Of a stretch of 46,821 nucleotides of DNA, positions 8,390 to 16,399 are shown in pieces. The notes under the pieces are model-generated. The model was given only the letters and a program-made list of their open reading frames with translations, ran no database searches and had not been told where the DNA came from. Location: NCBI GenBank assembly GCA_003050645.1, contig PEBX01000019.1, positions 1 to 46,821 on the forward strand, in the 5' to 3' direction. Source of the DNA: Candidatus Carbonibacillus altaicus. GTDB taxonomy: Bacteria > Bacillota > Bacilli > Thermicanales > DSM-22653. Position numbers and translations under genes: made by a program. Every line of letters begins with the position of its first letter. The stretch's first letter is position 1.

Positions 8390-9040
8390 TCATGGCGTAT
8401 GTACAAAAGTTTGTACGAGCCACATCGTCGCCGTGCTTTCGATTGCCGCGGCGATCAGTAAAAGTACTGTAATGAGCACGACGTTCGGCAAGAGTGCGCG
8501 CATGGTGGAAGACCAGCCGAGCGTTCTTTCTCCCGTGCGACTGAACAGGCGTGCGACGCTTTGAATCACCAGTGCGCCGAGGACAAATCCATAAGCAGCG
8601 GATAAGATGAGCGCGGGAATCTCAAAAATGCCGTGCGGAAGGATGCCAAAGGAAAGAAGTAGCAATATATTGGCTCCATTCATCGCCGCTATTTTGAGCG
8701 TGTAACCGACGGCGAGCCCGTTCAGAAGCATCGTAAAAACAGGAAAAATGCCGAACAGAAATCCACTAAAAAGCGTAATGAGTGCTGCCTGAAGATTGTT
8801 CAAAAAGATGGCTCGAAAAAGGGTGAGAGAATCGACGGTTCCGGTATCTTCTGGCAATATTTTTTGAATCAAGTTTTCTATGGTTTGTTGTAAAATAGCC
8901 TGTAATGGCTCAAAAAAGATAAACGCCAGAATAATGCCTGCTAAAAATAAAAGCGTTGCTCCGTAAAGGGCGGAGCGATGCTGTTTCCAGAAGGAACCGA
9001 GCGATGTTAACAGGGATATCGCCTCCTTTTTTTGCAACAA
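8390..9040 (-). CDS. SpoIIM-family (DUF95-type) membrane protein
   Basis: 216 residues with about five hydrophobic segments: LYGATLLFLAGIILAFIFF, a central LFSGFLFGIFPVFTMLLNGLA, LLLSFGILPHGIFEIPALIL, a following Ala/Gly-rich helix and a C-terminal LLPNVVLITVLLLIAAAI. The motif NGLAVGYTLK together with LPHGIFEIPA is typical of the SpoIIM/DUF95 family. SpoIIM itself is part of the DMP complex for septal peptidoglycan removal in engulfment, but paralogues with other roles exist, so the specific function is uncertain. Start choice is odd: the TTG codons at 9040 and 9037 have no Shine-Dalgarno, whereas AAAAGGAGG lies inside this reading and points to a CTG at 9013 as the first suitably spaced codon. 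Confidence 0.75.
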   Translation of the reverse strand: MLQKKEAISLLTSLGSFWKQHRSALYGATLLFLAGIILAFIFFEPLQAILQQTIENLIQKILPEDTGTVDSLTLFRAIFLNNLQAALITLFSGFLFGIFPVFTMLLNGLAVGYTLKIAAMNGANILLLLSFGILPHGIFEIPALILSAAYGFVLGALVIQSVARLFSRTGERTLGWSSTMRALLPNVVLITVLLLIAAAIESTATMWLVQTFVHTP

Positions 9041-9138
9041 GTGTAAGCATGTTGTACGATCCTTTGCTCGCTGGTATCATCTTAACCTTTGCGTAGAATA
9101 AAAGTCAATGACGGACAAGGTACCCGGGACCGCCACCC

Positions 9139-9166
9139 TTGAATATTTCGCAAAACGAAATATAAT
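9139..9166 (+). promoter_or_regulatory. Promoter with overlapping palindromic operator for the MFS gene
   Basis: TTGAAT (9139-9144) and TATAAT (9161-9166) are 16 nt apart. The spacer is filled by a perfect inverted repeat, ATATTTCG-caaaa-CGAAATAT (9143-9163), placed where a repressor would block RNA polymerase. The predicted transcript leader is about 10 nt, just containing the Shine-Dalgarno GAGGAAGGG. Confidence 0.65.
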
Positions 9167-9183
9167 AGTAGAGGAAGGGTGGC

Positions 9184-10431
9184 ATGATGACTATGGAGAC
9201 GTGGAAGAAAAATTTGGCCGTGCTTTGGATAGCTCAGTTTCTGGTGATGGGGGCGATGAATCAGATCATGCCCTTTTTGCCGCTTATGCTGACCAAAGAG
9301 CTGGGCCTGAGTGCAGATACGAACGTTCATCTTTGGACGGGGCTCATCTTTGGCATCAATTTCTTACCTGCGCTTATATTTTCTCCGATCTGGGGAAATT
9401 TGGCAGATAAATACGGACGGAAAATGATGATTTTGCGCTCCGGCTTCGGGATGGCACTGACCAACGGGCTCATGGGGTTTGTGCAGACTCCGACGGAAAT
9501 GTTGATGTTAAGATTTTTAAACGGTATGATCTCCGGTTTTATCCCTGCTTCGATTGCGCTCGTCTCGACTAATACACCGCGGGAGAAAACCGGTTTTTCC
9601 CTTGGCGTGCTGCAATCCGGTGGGGTTGCTGGAACGATTTTAGGTCCGGCGCTCGGTGGGCTACTCGCCGATGCCATCGGCTATCGGGCGATCTTTTGGG
9701 TGACAGGAGGCGCACTTTTTTTAAGCACGCTCCTTGTGTTATTTTTCGTTAAGGAAGAAAATAAACCCGTACCGAAAGAAATGAAAGGCGAAGGCTGGCG
9801 GAAAGATCTTGCGCATATTGTGTCTACGCGGCCGCTTCCAGCGCTTTTTGCAACTGGTATGCTGGTGCAATTTTCACTCATTGCGCTTATGCCAATCCTT
9901 GCCCACTACACGGAATCTTTGATACACTCAACGACCCGGGTGGCCTTTTTTGCCGGTTTGGTCATGGCCGCGACGGGTGTGGCCAATATGATCGCTTCTC
10001 CCTTTTTAGGGCGATTGGGCGACCGCATCGGCAGTCAGAAAGTACTTTATATAAGTCTTATTTTTGCGGGGATCATTATGTTTTTTCACGCCTGGACGAA
10101 AGAGCTCTGGCAGCTCATCTTGGTACGATTTTTGTTCGGCTTGTCCGTAGGGGGGCTCATGCCGGCGGTCAATGCGCTCATCCGCGCCAGCTCTCCCGAA
10201 GGGATGGTCTCCCGCACCTACGGTTACGCCAACAGCGCCACCTTTCTCGGTAACATGATCGGACCGATTGTCGGTGGTCTGATATCCGGTTGGTGGGGGA
10301 TGTCCAGCGTTTTTATCTTCTCTGCGCTCGTCCTCTTTTTAAACGCGCTCCTTGTGCACAGTAAGGTAATGCCGGAACTTGAAAAAAAAGCACCAGGGAA
10401 TCAAACAGTAGAAGCTAACATGCGTGTTTAA
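9184..10431 (+). CDS. MFS transporter, DHA1-type multidrug efflux
   Basis: 415 residues with about 12 hydrophobic helices. The cytoplasmic loop between helices 2 and 3 reads GNLADKYGRKMMI, the major facilitator signature (G-x-L-a-D-r-x-G-r-k), and a second copy GRLGDRIGSQKVL occurs at the midpoint. The segment LGVLQSGGVAGTILGPALGG matches the drug-proton antiporter motif C (G-x-x-x-G-P-x-x-G-G) on helix 5, typical of exporters. The Shine-Dalgarno GGAAGGG precedes an ATG-ATG pair at 9184. Substrates cannot be predicted. A palindrome between the -35 and -10 elements suggests local repression, but no obvious regulator gene is adjacent. The upstream SpoIIM-like gene is divergent. Confidence 0.88.
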   Translation: MMTMETWKKNLAVLWIAQFLVMGAMNQIMPFLPLMLTKELGLSADTNVHLWTGLIFGINFLPALIFSPIWGNLADKYGRKMMILRSGFGMALTNGLMGFVQTPTEMLMLRFLNGMISGFIPASIALVSTNTPREKTGFSLGVLQSGGVAGTILGPALGGLLADAIGYRAIFWVTGGALFLSTLLVLFFVKEENKPVPKEMKGEGWRKDLAHIVSTRPLPALFATGMLVQFSLIALMPILAHYTESLIHSTTRVAFFAGLVMAATGVANMIASPFLGRLGDRIGSQKVLYISLIFAGIIMFFHAWTKELWQLILVRFLFGLSVGGLMPAVNALIRASSPEGMVSRTYGYANSATFLGNMIGPIVGGLISGWWGMSSVFIFSALVLFLNALLVHSKVMPELEKKAPGNQTVEANMRV

Positions 10432-10502
10432 ATGTTGAATTTTCTATTTATTTTTTCTGTAAAGTATAGTATACTGAAACAAAGTGAAGGGGGTGTCAAG
10501 AG

Positions 10503-10808
10503 ATGATGCTTCAGAAAGACCTCGTTGTCGGACGCTGGTTAACCCGCCAGGAGCTTTTGACTGCGGTTTCCATCGCGAACGGTTTTCAAGCGGATATCCA
10601 TGTGCGCAAAGGGACAAAGCAAGTGAATTTGAAAAGTGTGTTAGGGACGTACAGTTTATTTCCGCGCATGGGCGATGCCATTACTTTGATGGCTGACGGT
10701 GCCGATGCAAAAGAAGCGCTCGCCATGTTGGCACCGATTTTTAGCGGGGCGTCGTTAGACGGATCGACTGCCGAAAAGACAGGGCCACCGCATCCGATTC
10801 AACAATAA
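10503..10808 (+). CDS. HPr-fold protein lacking the phosphorylatable histidine (Crh-like)
   Basis: 101 residues; the Shine-Dalgarno AAGGGGG precedes the ATG-ATG at 10503. The second half follows HPr closely: VNLKSVLGTYSL matches the K-S-I-M-G-V-M-S-L region holding regulatory Ser46, and GDAITLMADGADAKEALAML matches the HPr C-terminal helix. The first part, GRWLTRQELLTAVSIANGF, aligns with the H-A-R-P-A active site region, but His15 and the RP pair are missing. It therefore cannot be an ordinary PTS phosphocarrier. Loss of His15 with retention of the Ser46 region is the pattern of Crh, the catabolite-repression HPr of Bacillus. A regulatory role is inferred; HPr kinase is not in the window. 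An extended tail (about 18 residues) follows. Confidence 0.7.
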   Translation: MMLQKDLVVGRWLTRQELLTAVSIANGFQADIHVRKGTKQVNLKSVLGTYSLFPRMGDAITLMADGADAKEALAMLAPIFSGASLDGSTAEKTGPPHPIQQ

Positions 10809-10878
10809 TACAGATCATGATATAGCATAAAAAATTAAACCATATGACTCATGTACTAATTGCATAATCTATCAAACG

Positions 10879-10933
10879 AAAATCTTCGGTGCACGGATGT
10901 ACAGTTTATGTACTGTCTACCGGAGATTTTTTT
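10879..10933. terminator. Bidirectional terminator between HPr-like gene and ylbJ
   Basis: AAAATCTTCGGT (10879-10890) pairs with ACCGGAGATTTT (10919-10930) with one G-T pair; an inner ACAGT/ACTGT stem extends the hairpin, and T runs occur on both strands. The ylbJ stop codon lies inside the structure, so it serves convergent genes. Confidence 0.75.
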
Positions 10934-12266
10934 GATGGATGAGAAGGCGAAAAGTGTGTACAAAAGAGGCGATCAGTACGTTGATCGCGGCAAACATCAC
11001 GAGCAGAGCGAGACCGACGAGTACCATTTTACCATGCATGCCTACCCAGCGCCAGAGACTGAACGGTTCGCCAAAGGTGGGAAGCGCCCAAACGGGGTGC
11101 ACTGTATGGGGTGTGAGCGGTTGGGACGAAGGTGAGCTGGTCAACCGGTTCAAAAACGGCCAGAGGATAAAAAGGAGGAAAGGGGCTAAGACGCTGTGCA
11201 TGATGCGGGCGATGAAAAAAGGCCAGTAGCGTATGGCGGCTTCACTTAAGATGGTGGCGACCTGCGCGTGTACGGAGAGCCCACCCCAGGCTAAAATCGC
11301 CGAAGCGAGGGCATAATGAAGCGGTGTTAAATGCGCTCCACCCGCGTCGGCTACGGAGCGTTCGCCCAAGGTCACCTCAAACAGACCTTGTATAAGGGGC
11401 GTGCTGAGTTCGGGCGGGAGATGGAGCGCAAAAAAAATCTTTTCGAGCAAAAACGTACATCCCTGTATGAGAGGAGTGAGTTCGAAGATGCGCATGAGGA
11501 CAGAAAAAAAGATGATGAGACCACCGATCATAAGCGTCGTCGTAAGCGCTGAGTTGACCGCATCGGCCATAAGTCTACCGAATGGTCTGCCGTCTTCCAT
11601 ACGCGCCTCCTCCAGCGCTCGATAGGCACGATGGATGATGCTCCCGGGAGAGGAAGCGAGGGAGGAGAGCTTTTTTTCTCTTATGCTATGATCACGTCTG
11701 CTATGATCACGTCTATTATGATCACCCGGAGAAGATGGGTCACGATAAATAATGGCCAGGATTATACCGAGGATAAGGGCACTCGTATAATGTATGATGG
11801 CGAGTACGGTACCTACTCCGGCATTGTGGAAAAAACCGACCGCTACGGCCGCCGTGATAAACAGCGGATCGGCAGTCGTCGTAAAGGCGACCAGGCGTTC
11901 TGCTTCAGAAGGGGTTAAATAACCGCGCTGTTTCATACGCACCGTCAGTTTTGCGGCCATGGGATAACCGGAAGCAAACCCCATGGTGAGAACAAAGCTG
12001 CCCATACCCGGCAAACGAAATAAAGGCTGCATCCACGGTTGTAAAAAGACTCCCAAAAAATGGGGTAGGCCCAGGCCCATGGCGAGTTCGGCGACGATGA
12101 GAAAGGGGAGTGTGGCCGGGAAGACGACGTCCCACCAGATACCGACCCCACGCAAAGATGCATAAAAGACATCTTCCGGATGCAGTAAATAACCGGCGAT
12201 GACGATTAAAATACCAGTCAGCAGCAGCAAGTTCTGGATGAGCCGATTCCCTTGATGATGTCTCAC
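10917..12266 (-). CDS. ylbJ: Sporulation integral membrane protein YlbJ
   Basis: 449 residues, GTG start at 12266 with a strong Shine-Dalgarno (GGAGGGAGGG). Multiple hydrophobic helices surround family motifs: FPATLPFLIVAELAMGLGL, GSFVLTMGFASGYPMAAKL, EAERLVAFTTTADPLFI and AVGFFHNAGVGTVLAII. These match YlbJ/SpmA-type proteins of the nucleoside recognition GATE family. In Bacillus subtilis ylbJ is expressed in the mother cell and needed for heat-resistant spores. A charged loop at about residues 180-205 (D-H-N-R-R-D-H-S-R-R-D-H-S) is encoded by a 15-nt tandem repeat and looks like a slippage insertion. It is transcribed away from ylbK and has its own terminator. Confidence 0.88.
   Translation of the reverse strand: MRHHQGNRLIQNLLLLTGILIVIAGYLLHPEDVFYASLRGVGIWWDVVFPATLPFLIVAELAMGLGLPHFLGVFLQPWMQPLFRLPGMGSFVLTMGFASGYPMAAKLTVRMKQRGYLTPSEAERLVAFTTTADPLFITAAVAVGFFHNAGVGTVLAIIHYTSALILGIILAIIYRDPSSPGDHNRRDHSRRDHSIREKKLSSLASSPGSIIHRAYRALEEARMEDGRPFGRLMADAVNSALTTTLMIGGLIIFFSVLMRIFELTPLIQGCTFLLEKIFFALHLPPELSTPLIQGLFEVTLGERSVADAGGAHLTPLHYALASAILAWGGLSVHAQVATILSEAAIRYWPFFIARIMHSVLAPFLLFILWPFLNRLTSSPSSQPLTPHTVHPVWALPTFGEPFSLWRWVGMHGKMVLVGLALLVMFAAINVLIASFVHTFRLLIHQKNLR
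11686..11727. repeat. 15-nt tandem repeat inside ylbJ (about three copies)
   Basis: Unit CTATGATCACGTCTG, with copies at 11686, 11701 and a degenerate third at 11716. It keeps frame and encodes repeated D-H-S/N-R-R in a cytoplasmic-type loop. Confidence 0.8.
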
Positions 12267-12429
12267 TTTTTTCCCTCCCTCCGTATGTATACAAGCTACC
12301 GGAAAAAATTAGACCGGGAAACGTGCGTTATGTTACAATTTTAGCGACATCTTAAAGCAAGCAAGCCATCTGGAGATGACACAGGGTGATCGCATGAGCT
12401 CGAGGCTCAATTTTGCCTAATAAGGTGGG

Positions 12430-13251
12430 ATGGTTGTGAAGGTCGGACTGGCGCTTGGTAGCGGTGGTGTCCGCGGTTTTGCGCACTTAGGCGTGTTAAA
12501 GGTGTTAGAAGCCCATCGCATTCCGATCGATTATTTAAGCGGTTCTAGTATGGGTAGCGTGATCGCCGCCGTATATGCAAGTGGCATTGAGCTAAAATAT
12601 TTAATTCGCCTGGCTAAGCATCTCGATCGCTCGCTCTTTGTCGACTATACGTTTCCGAAGATGGGTCTTATTCGCGGTGAGAAGATTTACGAGATGATTC
12701 GCCTGCTCACGAAAGATCAGATGCTGGAGGAACTTTTGATCCCCACCCGCATTGTAGCGACGGATTTGCTTCAAGGTGAACCTTATGTATTCAGCACTGG
12801 ACCTGCTGCGCTTGCGGTCAGGGCGAGTATCGCTATACCGGGGATTTTTGAACCGGTTGAACTGGACGGGCGGCTGCTCGTTGACGGTGGTGTCATCGAG
12901 CGGGTACCGGCCGGTGTCGTGCACGAGATGGGCGCCGATATGGTGATCGGCGTTGACGTATCTCATACGACGACTCCCAAACAAGTACGTAACATTTATG
13001 AAGTCATTTTACAGACCATCGATATTATGGAAAGCCAGATTTTTCAATATCGTTTTCGCCGTGATGATGTTTTTATCCGGCCCGATGTCGGCCAGTATTC
13101 GCCGCTTTCTTTTCATAATATCGAAGACATTATTCGGGCCGGAGAAGTCGCGGCTTTGCAGGTCATCGAGACCATTGTCGACCGGCTCGAAAGAGACAGC
13201 GCACCTCCGCTTGAAACATTTCGCGTTAAAGATCATGACGGATTAGAGTGA
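12430..13251 (+). CDS. ylbK: Patatin-like phospholipase (RssA/YlbK family)
   Basis: 273 residues. The oxyanion segment LALGSGGVRGFAHLGVL (residues about 6-22) carries the G-G-x-R-G motif. The nucleophile motif GSSMG (Ser near residue 40) and LLVDGGVIERVP, the D-G-G with the catalytic Asp (near 155), complete the Ser-Asp dyad of bacterial patatins. No signal peptide is present, so a cytosolic enzyme is expected. It probably hydrolyses acyl esters of lipids; the physiological substrate is unknown. It lies 9 nt upstream of ylbL, as in Bacillus, and is likely cotranscribed. The Shine-Dalgarno AAGGTGGG overlaps closely with the ATG at 12430. Confidence 0.88.
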   Translation: MVVKVGLALGSGGVRGFAHLGVLKVLEAHRIPIDYLSGSSMGSVIAAVYASGIELKYLIRLAKHLDRSLFVDYTFPKMGLIRGEKIYEMIRLLTKDQMLEELLIPTRIVATDLLQGEPYVFSTGPAALAVRASIAIPGIFEPVELDGRLLVDGGVIERVPAGVVHEMGADMVIGVDVSHTTTPKQVRNIYEVILQTIDIMESQIFQYRFRRDDVFIRPDVGQYSPLSFHNIEDIIRAGEVAALQVIETIVDRLERDSAPPLETFRVKDHDGLE

Positions 13252-13260
13252 GGGATAAGC

Positions 13261-14349
13261 TTGTTGAAAAGGAATAAGCTTTTAATCGGTCGTTTTCATA
13301 CGAGAGATGTCGCGCGTGCGCTTGCACTGATTGCTTTTCTTCTCGTCTTTTTTTTCTGGCCGCTTCCATACTTGATTTTATCTCCGGGCGAAGTGCTCGA
13401 TCTTTCGTCCGTTGTCCACGTCGAGGATGCTTACCATGATGAGCTGGGATCGTTTTTGATGACGACGGTTCATTCTGAGACGAGTACGCCTTATACTTTA
13501 CTTGTTTCGGAGTTTAAACGGAGCGAACAAGTTGTAAGAGAACAAGATCTCGTACCGCCGGAGGAAGGCCTGGAGCAGTATTTTGATCGGCAGAAATGGG
13601 TCATGCACGATTCTCAGGAAAATGCGCTGATCGTCGCCTTTCGGATGGCGGGTCTCCCGATTCAGGTAGAAAATATTGGCGTGCTGGTGACTTCGCTTAT
13701 ACCTGATACCCCGGCAGCGCAAGTCTTAAAAGAAGGCGACGTGATCAAAACCGTGGGCGATACACCCACCCCAACGGTTCAGGCCCTGATCGAGGCGCTG
13801 GGGCCGCTCCCGGTCGGTACCCGGGTGAAGCTCCTCGTCGAACGCGATGGAAAGACGGAGCCCGTGGAGGTCGAGGTCGTCGACCTTCCCGCATCAAACG
13901 AGGGAAGAGGCGGTGTGAAAGGCATGAGCGCAAAAGGCATCGGTCTTTTTTCTCCCATGACCAAACGGCGCGTGGAACCTCCGCTTACGGTCACGTTTGA
14001 TACGGAAAAAATCGGGGGTCCTTCGGCCGGCTTGATGTTTGCCCTGGAACTCATAAATCAGCTGATCCCTGAAGATTTAACACGCGGCTACACGATCGCC
14101 GGGACCGGTACGATCGATGAGGAAGGGCGGATCGGGCGGATCGGCGGAATTCGTTTTAAAGTGCTAGGCGCGCATGCAGCTGGTGCTACCTACTTTCTGG
14201 CGCCGGATGATACACCACCTCCTGGCGCAAAATCCAACTATGAAGAAGCTAAAGAGACGAATGAGGCGTTTTCCTTAGGGATGACCATCGTGCCGGTGAA
14301 AACGATCGAGGATGCGCTTCGGTTTTTGCGGTCTTTACCGCCGCATTAA
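13261..14349 (+). CDS. ylbL: PDZ-Lon-type membrane protease (SepM/YlbL family)
   Basis: 362 residues with a TTG start at 13261 and Shine-Dalgarno GAGGGA. An N-terminal membrane anchor (about residues 18-38, LALIAFLLVFFFWPLPYLIL) is followed by a domain ending near 120, a PDZ domain (about 135-210, with TPAAQVLKEGDVIKTVGD), and an S16/Lon protease domain. In the latter the catalytic Ser is in GGPSAGLMFALELI and the Lys in GIRFKVLGAHAAGA. The active site faces outside the membrane, as in SepM of streptococci, which trims a pheromone. In Bacilli the substrate is not settled; competence-related proteolysis has been proposed. Pairing with ylbK supports the call. Confidence 0.88.
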   Translation: MLKRNKLLIGRFHTRDVARALALIAFLLVFFFWPLPYLILSPGEVLDLSSVVHVEDAYHDELGSFLMTTVHSETSTPYTLLVSEFKRSEQVVREQDLVPPEEGLEQYFDRQKWVMHDSQENALIVAFRMAGLPIQVENIGVLVTSLIPDTPAAQVLKEGDVIKTVGDTPTPTVQALIEALGPLPVGTRVKLLVERDGKTEPVEVEVVDLPASNEGRGGVKGMSAKGIGLFSPMTKRRVEPPLTVTFDTEKIGGPSAGLMFALELINQLIPEDLTRGYTIAGTGTIDEEGRIGRIGGIRFKVLGAHAAGATYFLAPDDTPPPGAKSNYEEAKETNEAFSLGMTIVPVKTIEDALRFLRSLPPH

Positions 14350-14414
14350 AAAATGCCTATTGATTTTTATCTTTGCTGATTGCATACTATAGGCAGAAGG
14401 AGGGGTCGCAGACG

Positions 14415-15605
14415 ATGGCGATTCGACGCGTGCTTATTTTAAGTGCTAGTTTCGGTGAAGGTCACCGGCAGGCATCTCGTGCAATTAAAGAAGAACTCCT
14501 TCAAGCCTATCCGGATGCGACGGCAGAAATTGTAGATTATATTCAGTCTATATCACCGACTTGGAACAAGTTTGCACAATTTTTCTATATTCAGGGCATA
14601 AAGCGCGCCCCGCTTTTGTATGGTTTTTTTTACAAACAGTTCAATCGTATTCCCTCCGATTCAACGCTTTCTCGCAGCATGAGTAAAATCAGCTTGATCA
14701 TCGGTGGGAATCTTTTTTTGGAATATCTGAATACGTTCAAACCGGATGTGGTCATCCATACGTTTCCTTCTTCGGCCAGTGCCCATGATACGCTCTTGCG
14801 CGAAGGGAAGACGCGCGTCCCTTCGATAACGGTGATCACGGATTATGCAGCACACCGGCAGTGGATTCATTCCGAGACGTCGCTTTATTTTGTCGGGGCA
14901 CCGAAAGTCGCGGATGAACTGATCCAGGAAGGAGTACCGCAGGAGAAGATCCGGGTGACAGGCATTCCTGTCCGGCAAAACTTTAAGCAATCGTATAACC
15001 GTGAAGCGCTCCTTAAAAAGCATGGATTGGACGCCGAACGTCCGACAGTGCTGCTTCTCGCCGGTGCCTTTGGGGTATCCGAACGGATTCGGGAGCTCAT
15101 GGCCTTTTTGCTCGATTATCCCCTGCCCCTTCAGGTGCTCATCGTTACCGGACGGAACCGCAGGCTGTATGAGGTGATGCGCGAGCAAGTGGAAAGTCAT
15201 CAGGCTGCGGGATTTGAGGGGTCGTTTCACCGCGTAAAAGTATATGGTTTCGTCGATTATATCGCCGAGCTCATGGCCGTTTCCGACCTCGTTTTTACCA
15301 AATCAGGGGGGCTTACGACCTCTGAGGCGGTGGCGATGGGTGTGCCCATGATTCTTTTCAAACCGATTCCCGGTCAGGAAAAAGCCAATGCCGATTTTCT
15401 AAGCGATGCCGGGGTGGCCTTTGTGACGCAGACGATGGAAGAGATGGTACGCCTTTTTGATCGGTGGATGCACGATGCGCATCTGCGCCAACAGACACGC
15501 GCCAACTTTGTAAGGCTCAGGCGCTCGATGTACCAGACGACGATCACAAAAGAACTGGAACAGTTTTTAAAGAGCACCCGGTTAAAAACGCTTGACCGCT
15601 CGTAA
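14415..15605 (+). CDS. Diacylglycerol glycosyltransferase, MGDG synthase/UgtP-like (GT28)
   Basis: 396 residues from the ATG at 14415, which follows AAGGAGGGG by 10 nt; an upstream TTG at 14373 would place the Shine-Dalgarno inside the gene. The N-terminus VLILSASFGEGHRQASRAI is the glycine-rich motif with His of MGDG-synthase-type enzymes, and the segment KPDVVIHTFPSSASAHDTL follows. The C-terminal nucleotide-sugar half shows PTVLLLAGAFGVSERIREL and VFTKSGGLTTSEAVAMGVPM, the GT28 donor-site motif. The enzyme probably transfers hexose from UDP-sugar to diacylglycerol at the cytoplasmic membrane face to make glycolipid (lipoteichoic acid anchor in relatives). Processive or single addition cannot be told apart. 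plsY, another lipid gene, follows. Confidence 0.85.
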   Translation: MAIRRVLILSASFGEGHRQASRAIKEELLQAYPDATAEIVDYIQSISPTWNKFAQFFYIQGIKRAPLLYGFFYKQFNRIPSDSTLSRSMSKISLIIGGNLFLEYLNTFKPDVVIHTFPSSASAHDTLLREGKTRVPSITVITDYAAHRQWIHSETSLYFVGAPKVADELIQEGVPQEKIRVTGIPVRQNFKQSYNREALLKKHGLDAERPTVLLLAGAFGVSERIRELMAFLLDYPLPLQVLIVTGRNRRLYEVMREQVESHQAAGFEGSFHRVKVYGFVDYIAELMAVSDLVFTKSGGLTTSEAVAMGVPMILFKPIPGQEKANADFLSDAGVAFVTQTMEEMVRLFDRWMHDAHLRQQTRANFVRLRRSMYQTTITKELEQFLKSTRLKTLDRS

Positions 15606-15650
15606 AGAACTTCCGTTGAATCGATCCTCAGGAACCCTGGTTTGACAGAG

Positions 15651-15688
15651 CATGAAAAATCGACGTTTTGGGTCGTTTTTATTTCATG
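15651..15688 (+). terminator. Hairpin between glycosyltransferase and plsY
   Basis: CATGAAA (15651-15657) pairs with TTTCATG (15682-15688), and an inner CGAC/GTCG stem is followed by TTTTT. It ends just before the plsY Shine-Dalgarno. It could be a weak terminator or a control hairpin for plsY. Confidence 0.45.
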
Positions 15689-15703
15689 AAAGGGACGATA
15701 TCG

Positions 15704-16321
15704 ATGACTATCGTGCTCATTTTTATCCTAGCATACCTCATAGGTTCGATTCCCTTCGGTCTCCTTTTTGCGCGTCTCATCAAAGGGATTGATCTTCTCC
15801 GCTGTGGGAGCGGCAATATCGGGACGACCAACGCTTTTCGCTGTGCGGGCCCGGTGGTCGGTACGCTCACTCTTGTGTTTGATGTCTTAAAAGGGCTTGC
15901 GGGCCTGAGCATTCTGGCGCTTTTTGTACATACGCCGTGGGAACTTTATGTAACCGGTCTTTTAATCGTTATTGGGCACACCCGCTCCGTCTTTTTAAAA
16001 GGACGAGGGGGGAAGGCCATCGCCACATCTTTTGGGGTGCTTTTATATTTAAACCCGCTGGCGATTCTTCTCGCGGCGTTTCTTTTTGCCATCGTGGTCG
16101 CTGCAACGCGCATCGTTTCGCTGGGTTCGATTACCGCGGCGATCGCCTATCCGTTGCTCACACCTTTTTTTCGTACGGATCCACTTTTTATTCTGATCTC
16201 GTATGCGCTCGGAGCCTATGCGATCTATCTCCATCAGGAAAATATCCGGCGTCTTTTGCGAAAGGAAGAACCGCATCTCACTTTTGGCCATCAGGTGCGT
16301 AAAAATAAACGACTGAAATAA
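15704..16321 (+). CDS. plsY: Acyl-phosphate:glycerol-3-phosphate acyltransferase PlsY
   Basis: 205 residues from the ATG at 15704 (Shine-Dalgarno AAAGGGA); a GTG/ATG further upstream would read through the hairpin. The three PlsY loop motifs are clear: YLIGSIPFGLLFARLIKGID with GSGNIGTTNAFR, GHTRSVFLKGRGGKAIATSFG, and the third near HQENIRRLLRKEE with its conserved N/R/L/G-E pattern. About five membrane helices lie between. It acylates glycerol-3-phosphate at the membrane using acyl-phosphate made by PlsX, the first step of phospholipid synthesis. The segment IGHTRSVFLKG deviates slightly from the common G-H-x-[FW]-[PS]-[VI]-[FW]-L-x-[FG]-[KR]-G-G-K-G pattern but keeps its key residues. The call is secure. 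Confidence 0.93.
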   Translation: MTIVLIFILAYLIGSIPFGLLFARLIKGIDLLRCGSGNIGTTNAFRCAGPVVGTLTLVFDVLKGLAGLSILALFVHTPWELYVTGLLIVIGHTRSVFLKGRGGKAIATSFGVLLYLNPLAILLAAFLFAIVVAATRIVSLGSITAAIAYPLLTPFFRTDPLFILISYALGAYAIYLHQENIRRLLRKEEPHLTFGHQVRKNKRLK

Positions 16322-16399
16322 CGAAGCCATCTCCTTGTGTCGATCACATCGCCGTTTGAGTGCGTAAGGCAAACGAACACAATAACGGAGGTGGATCCG

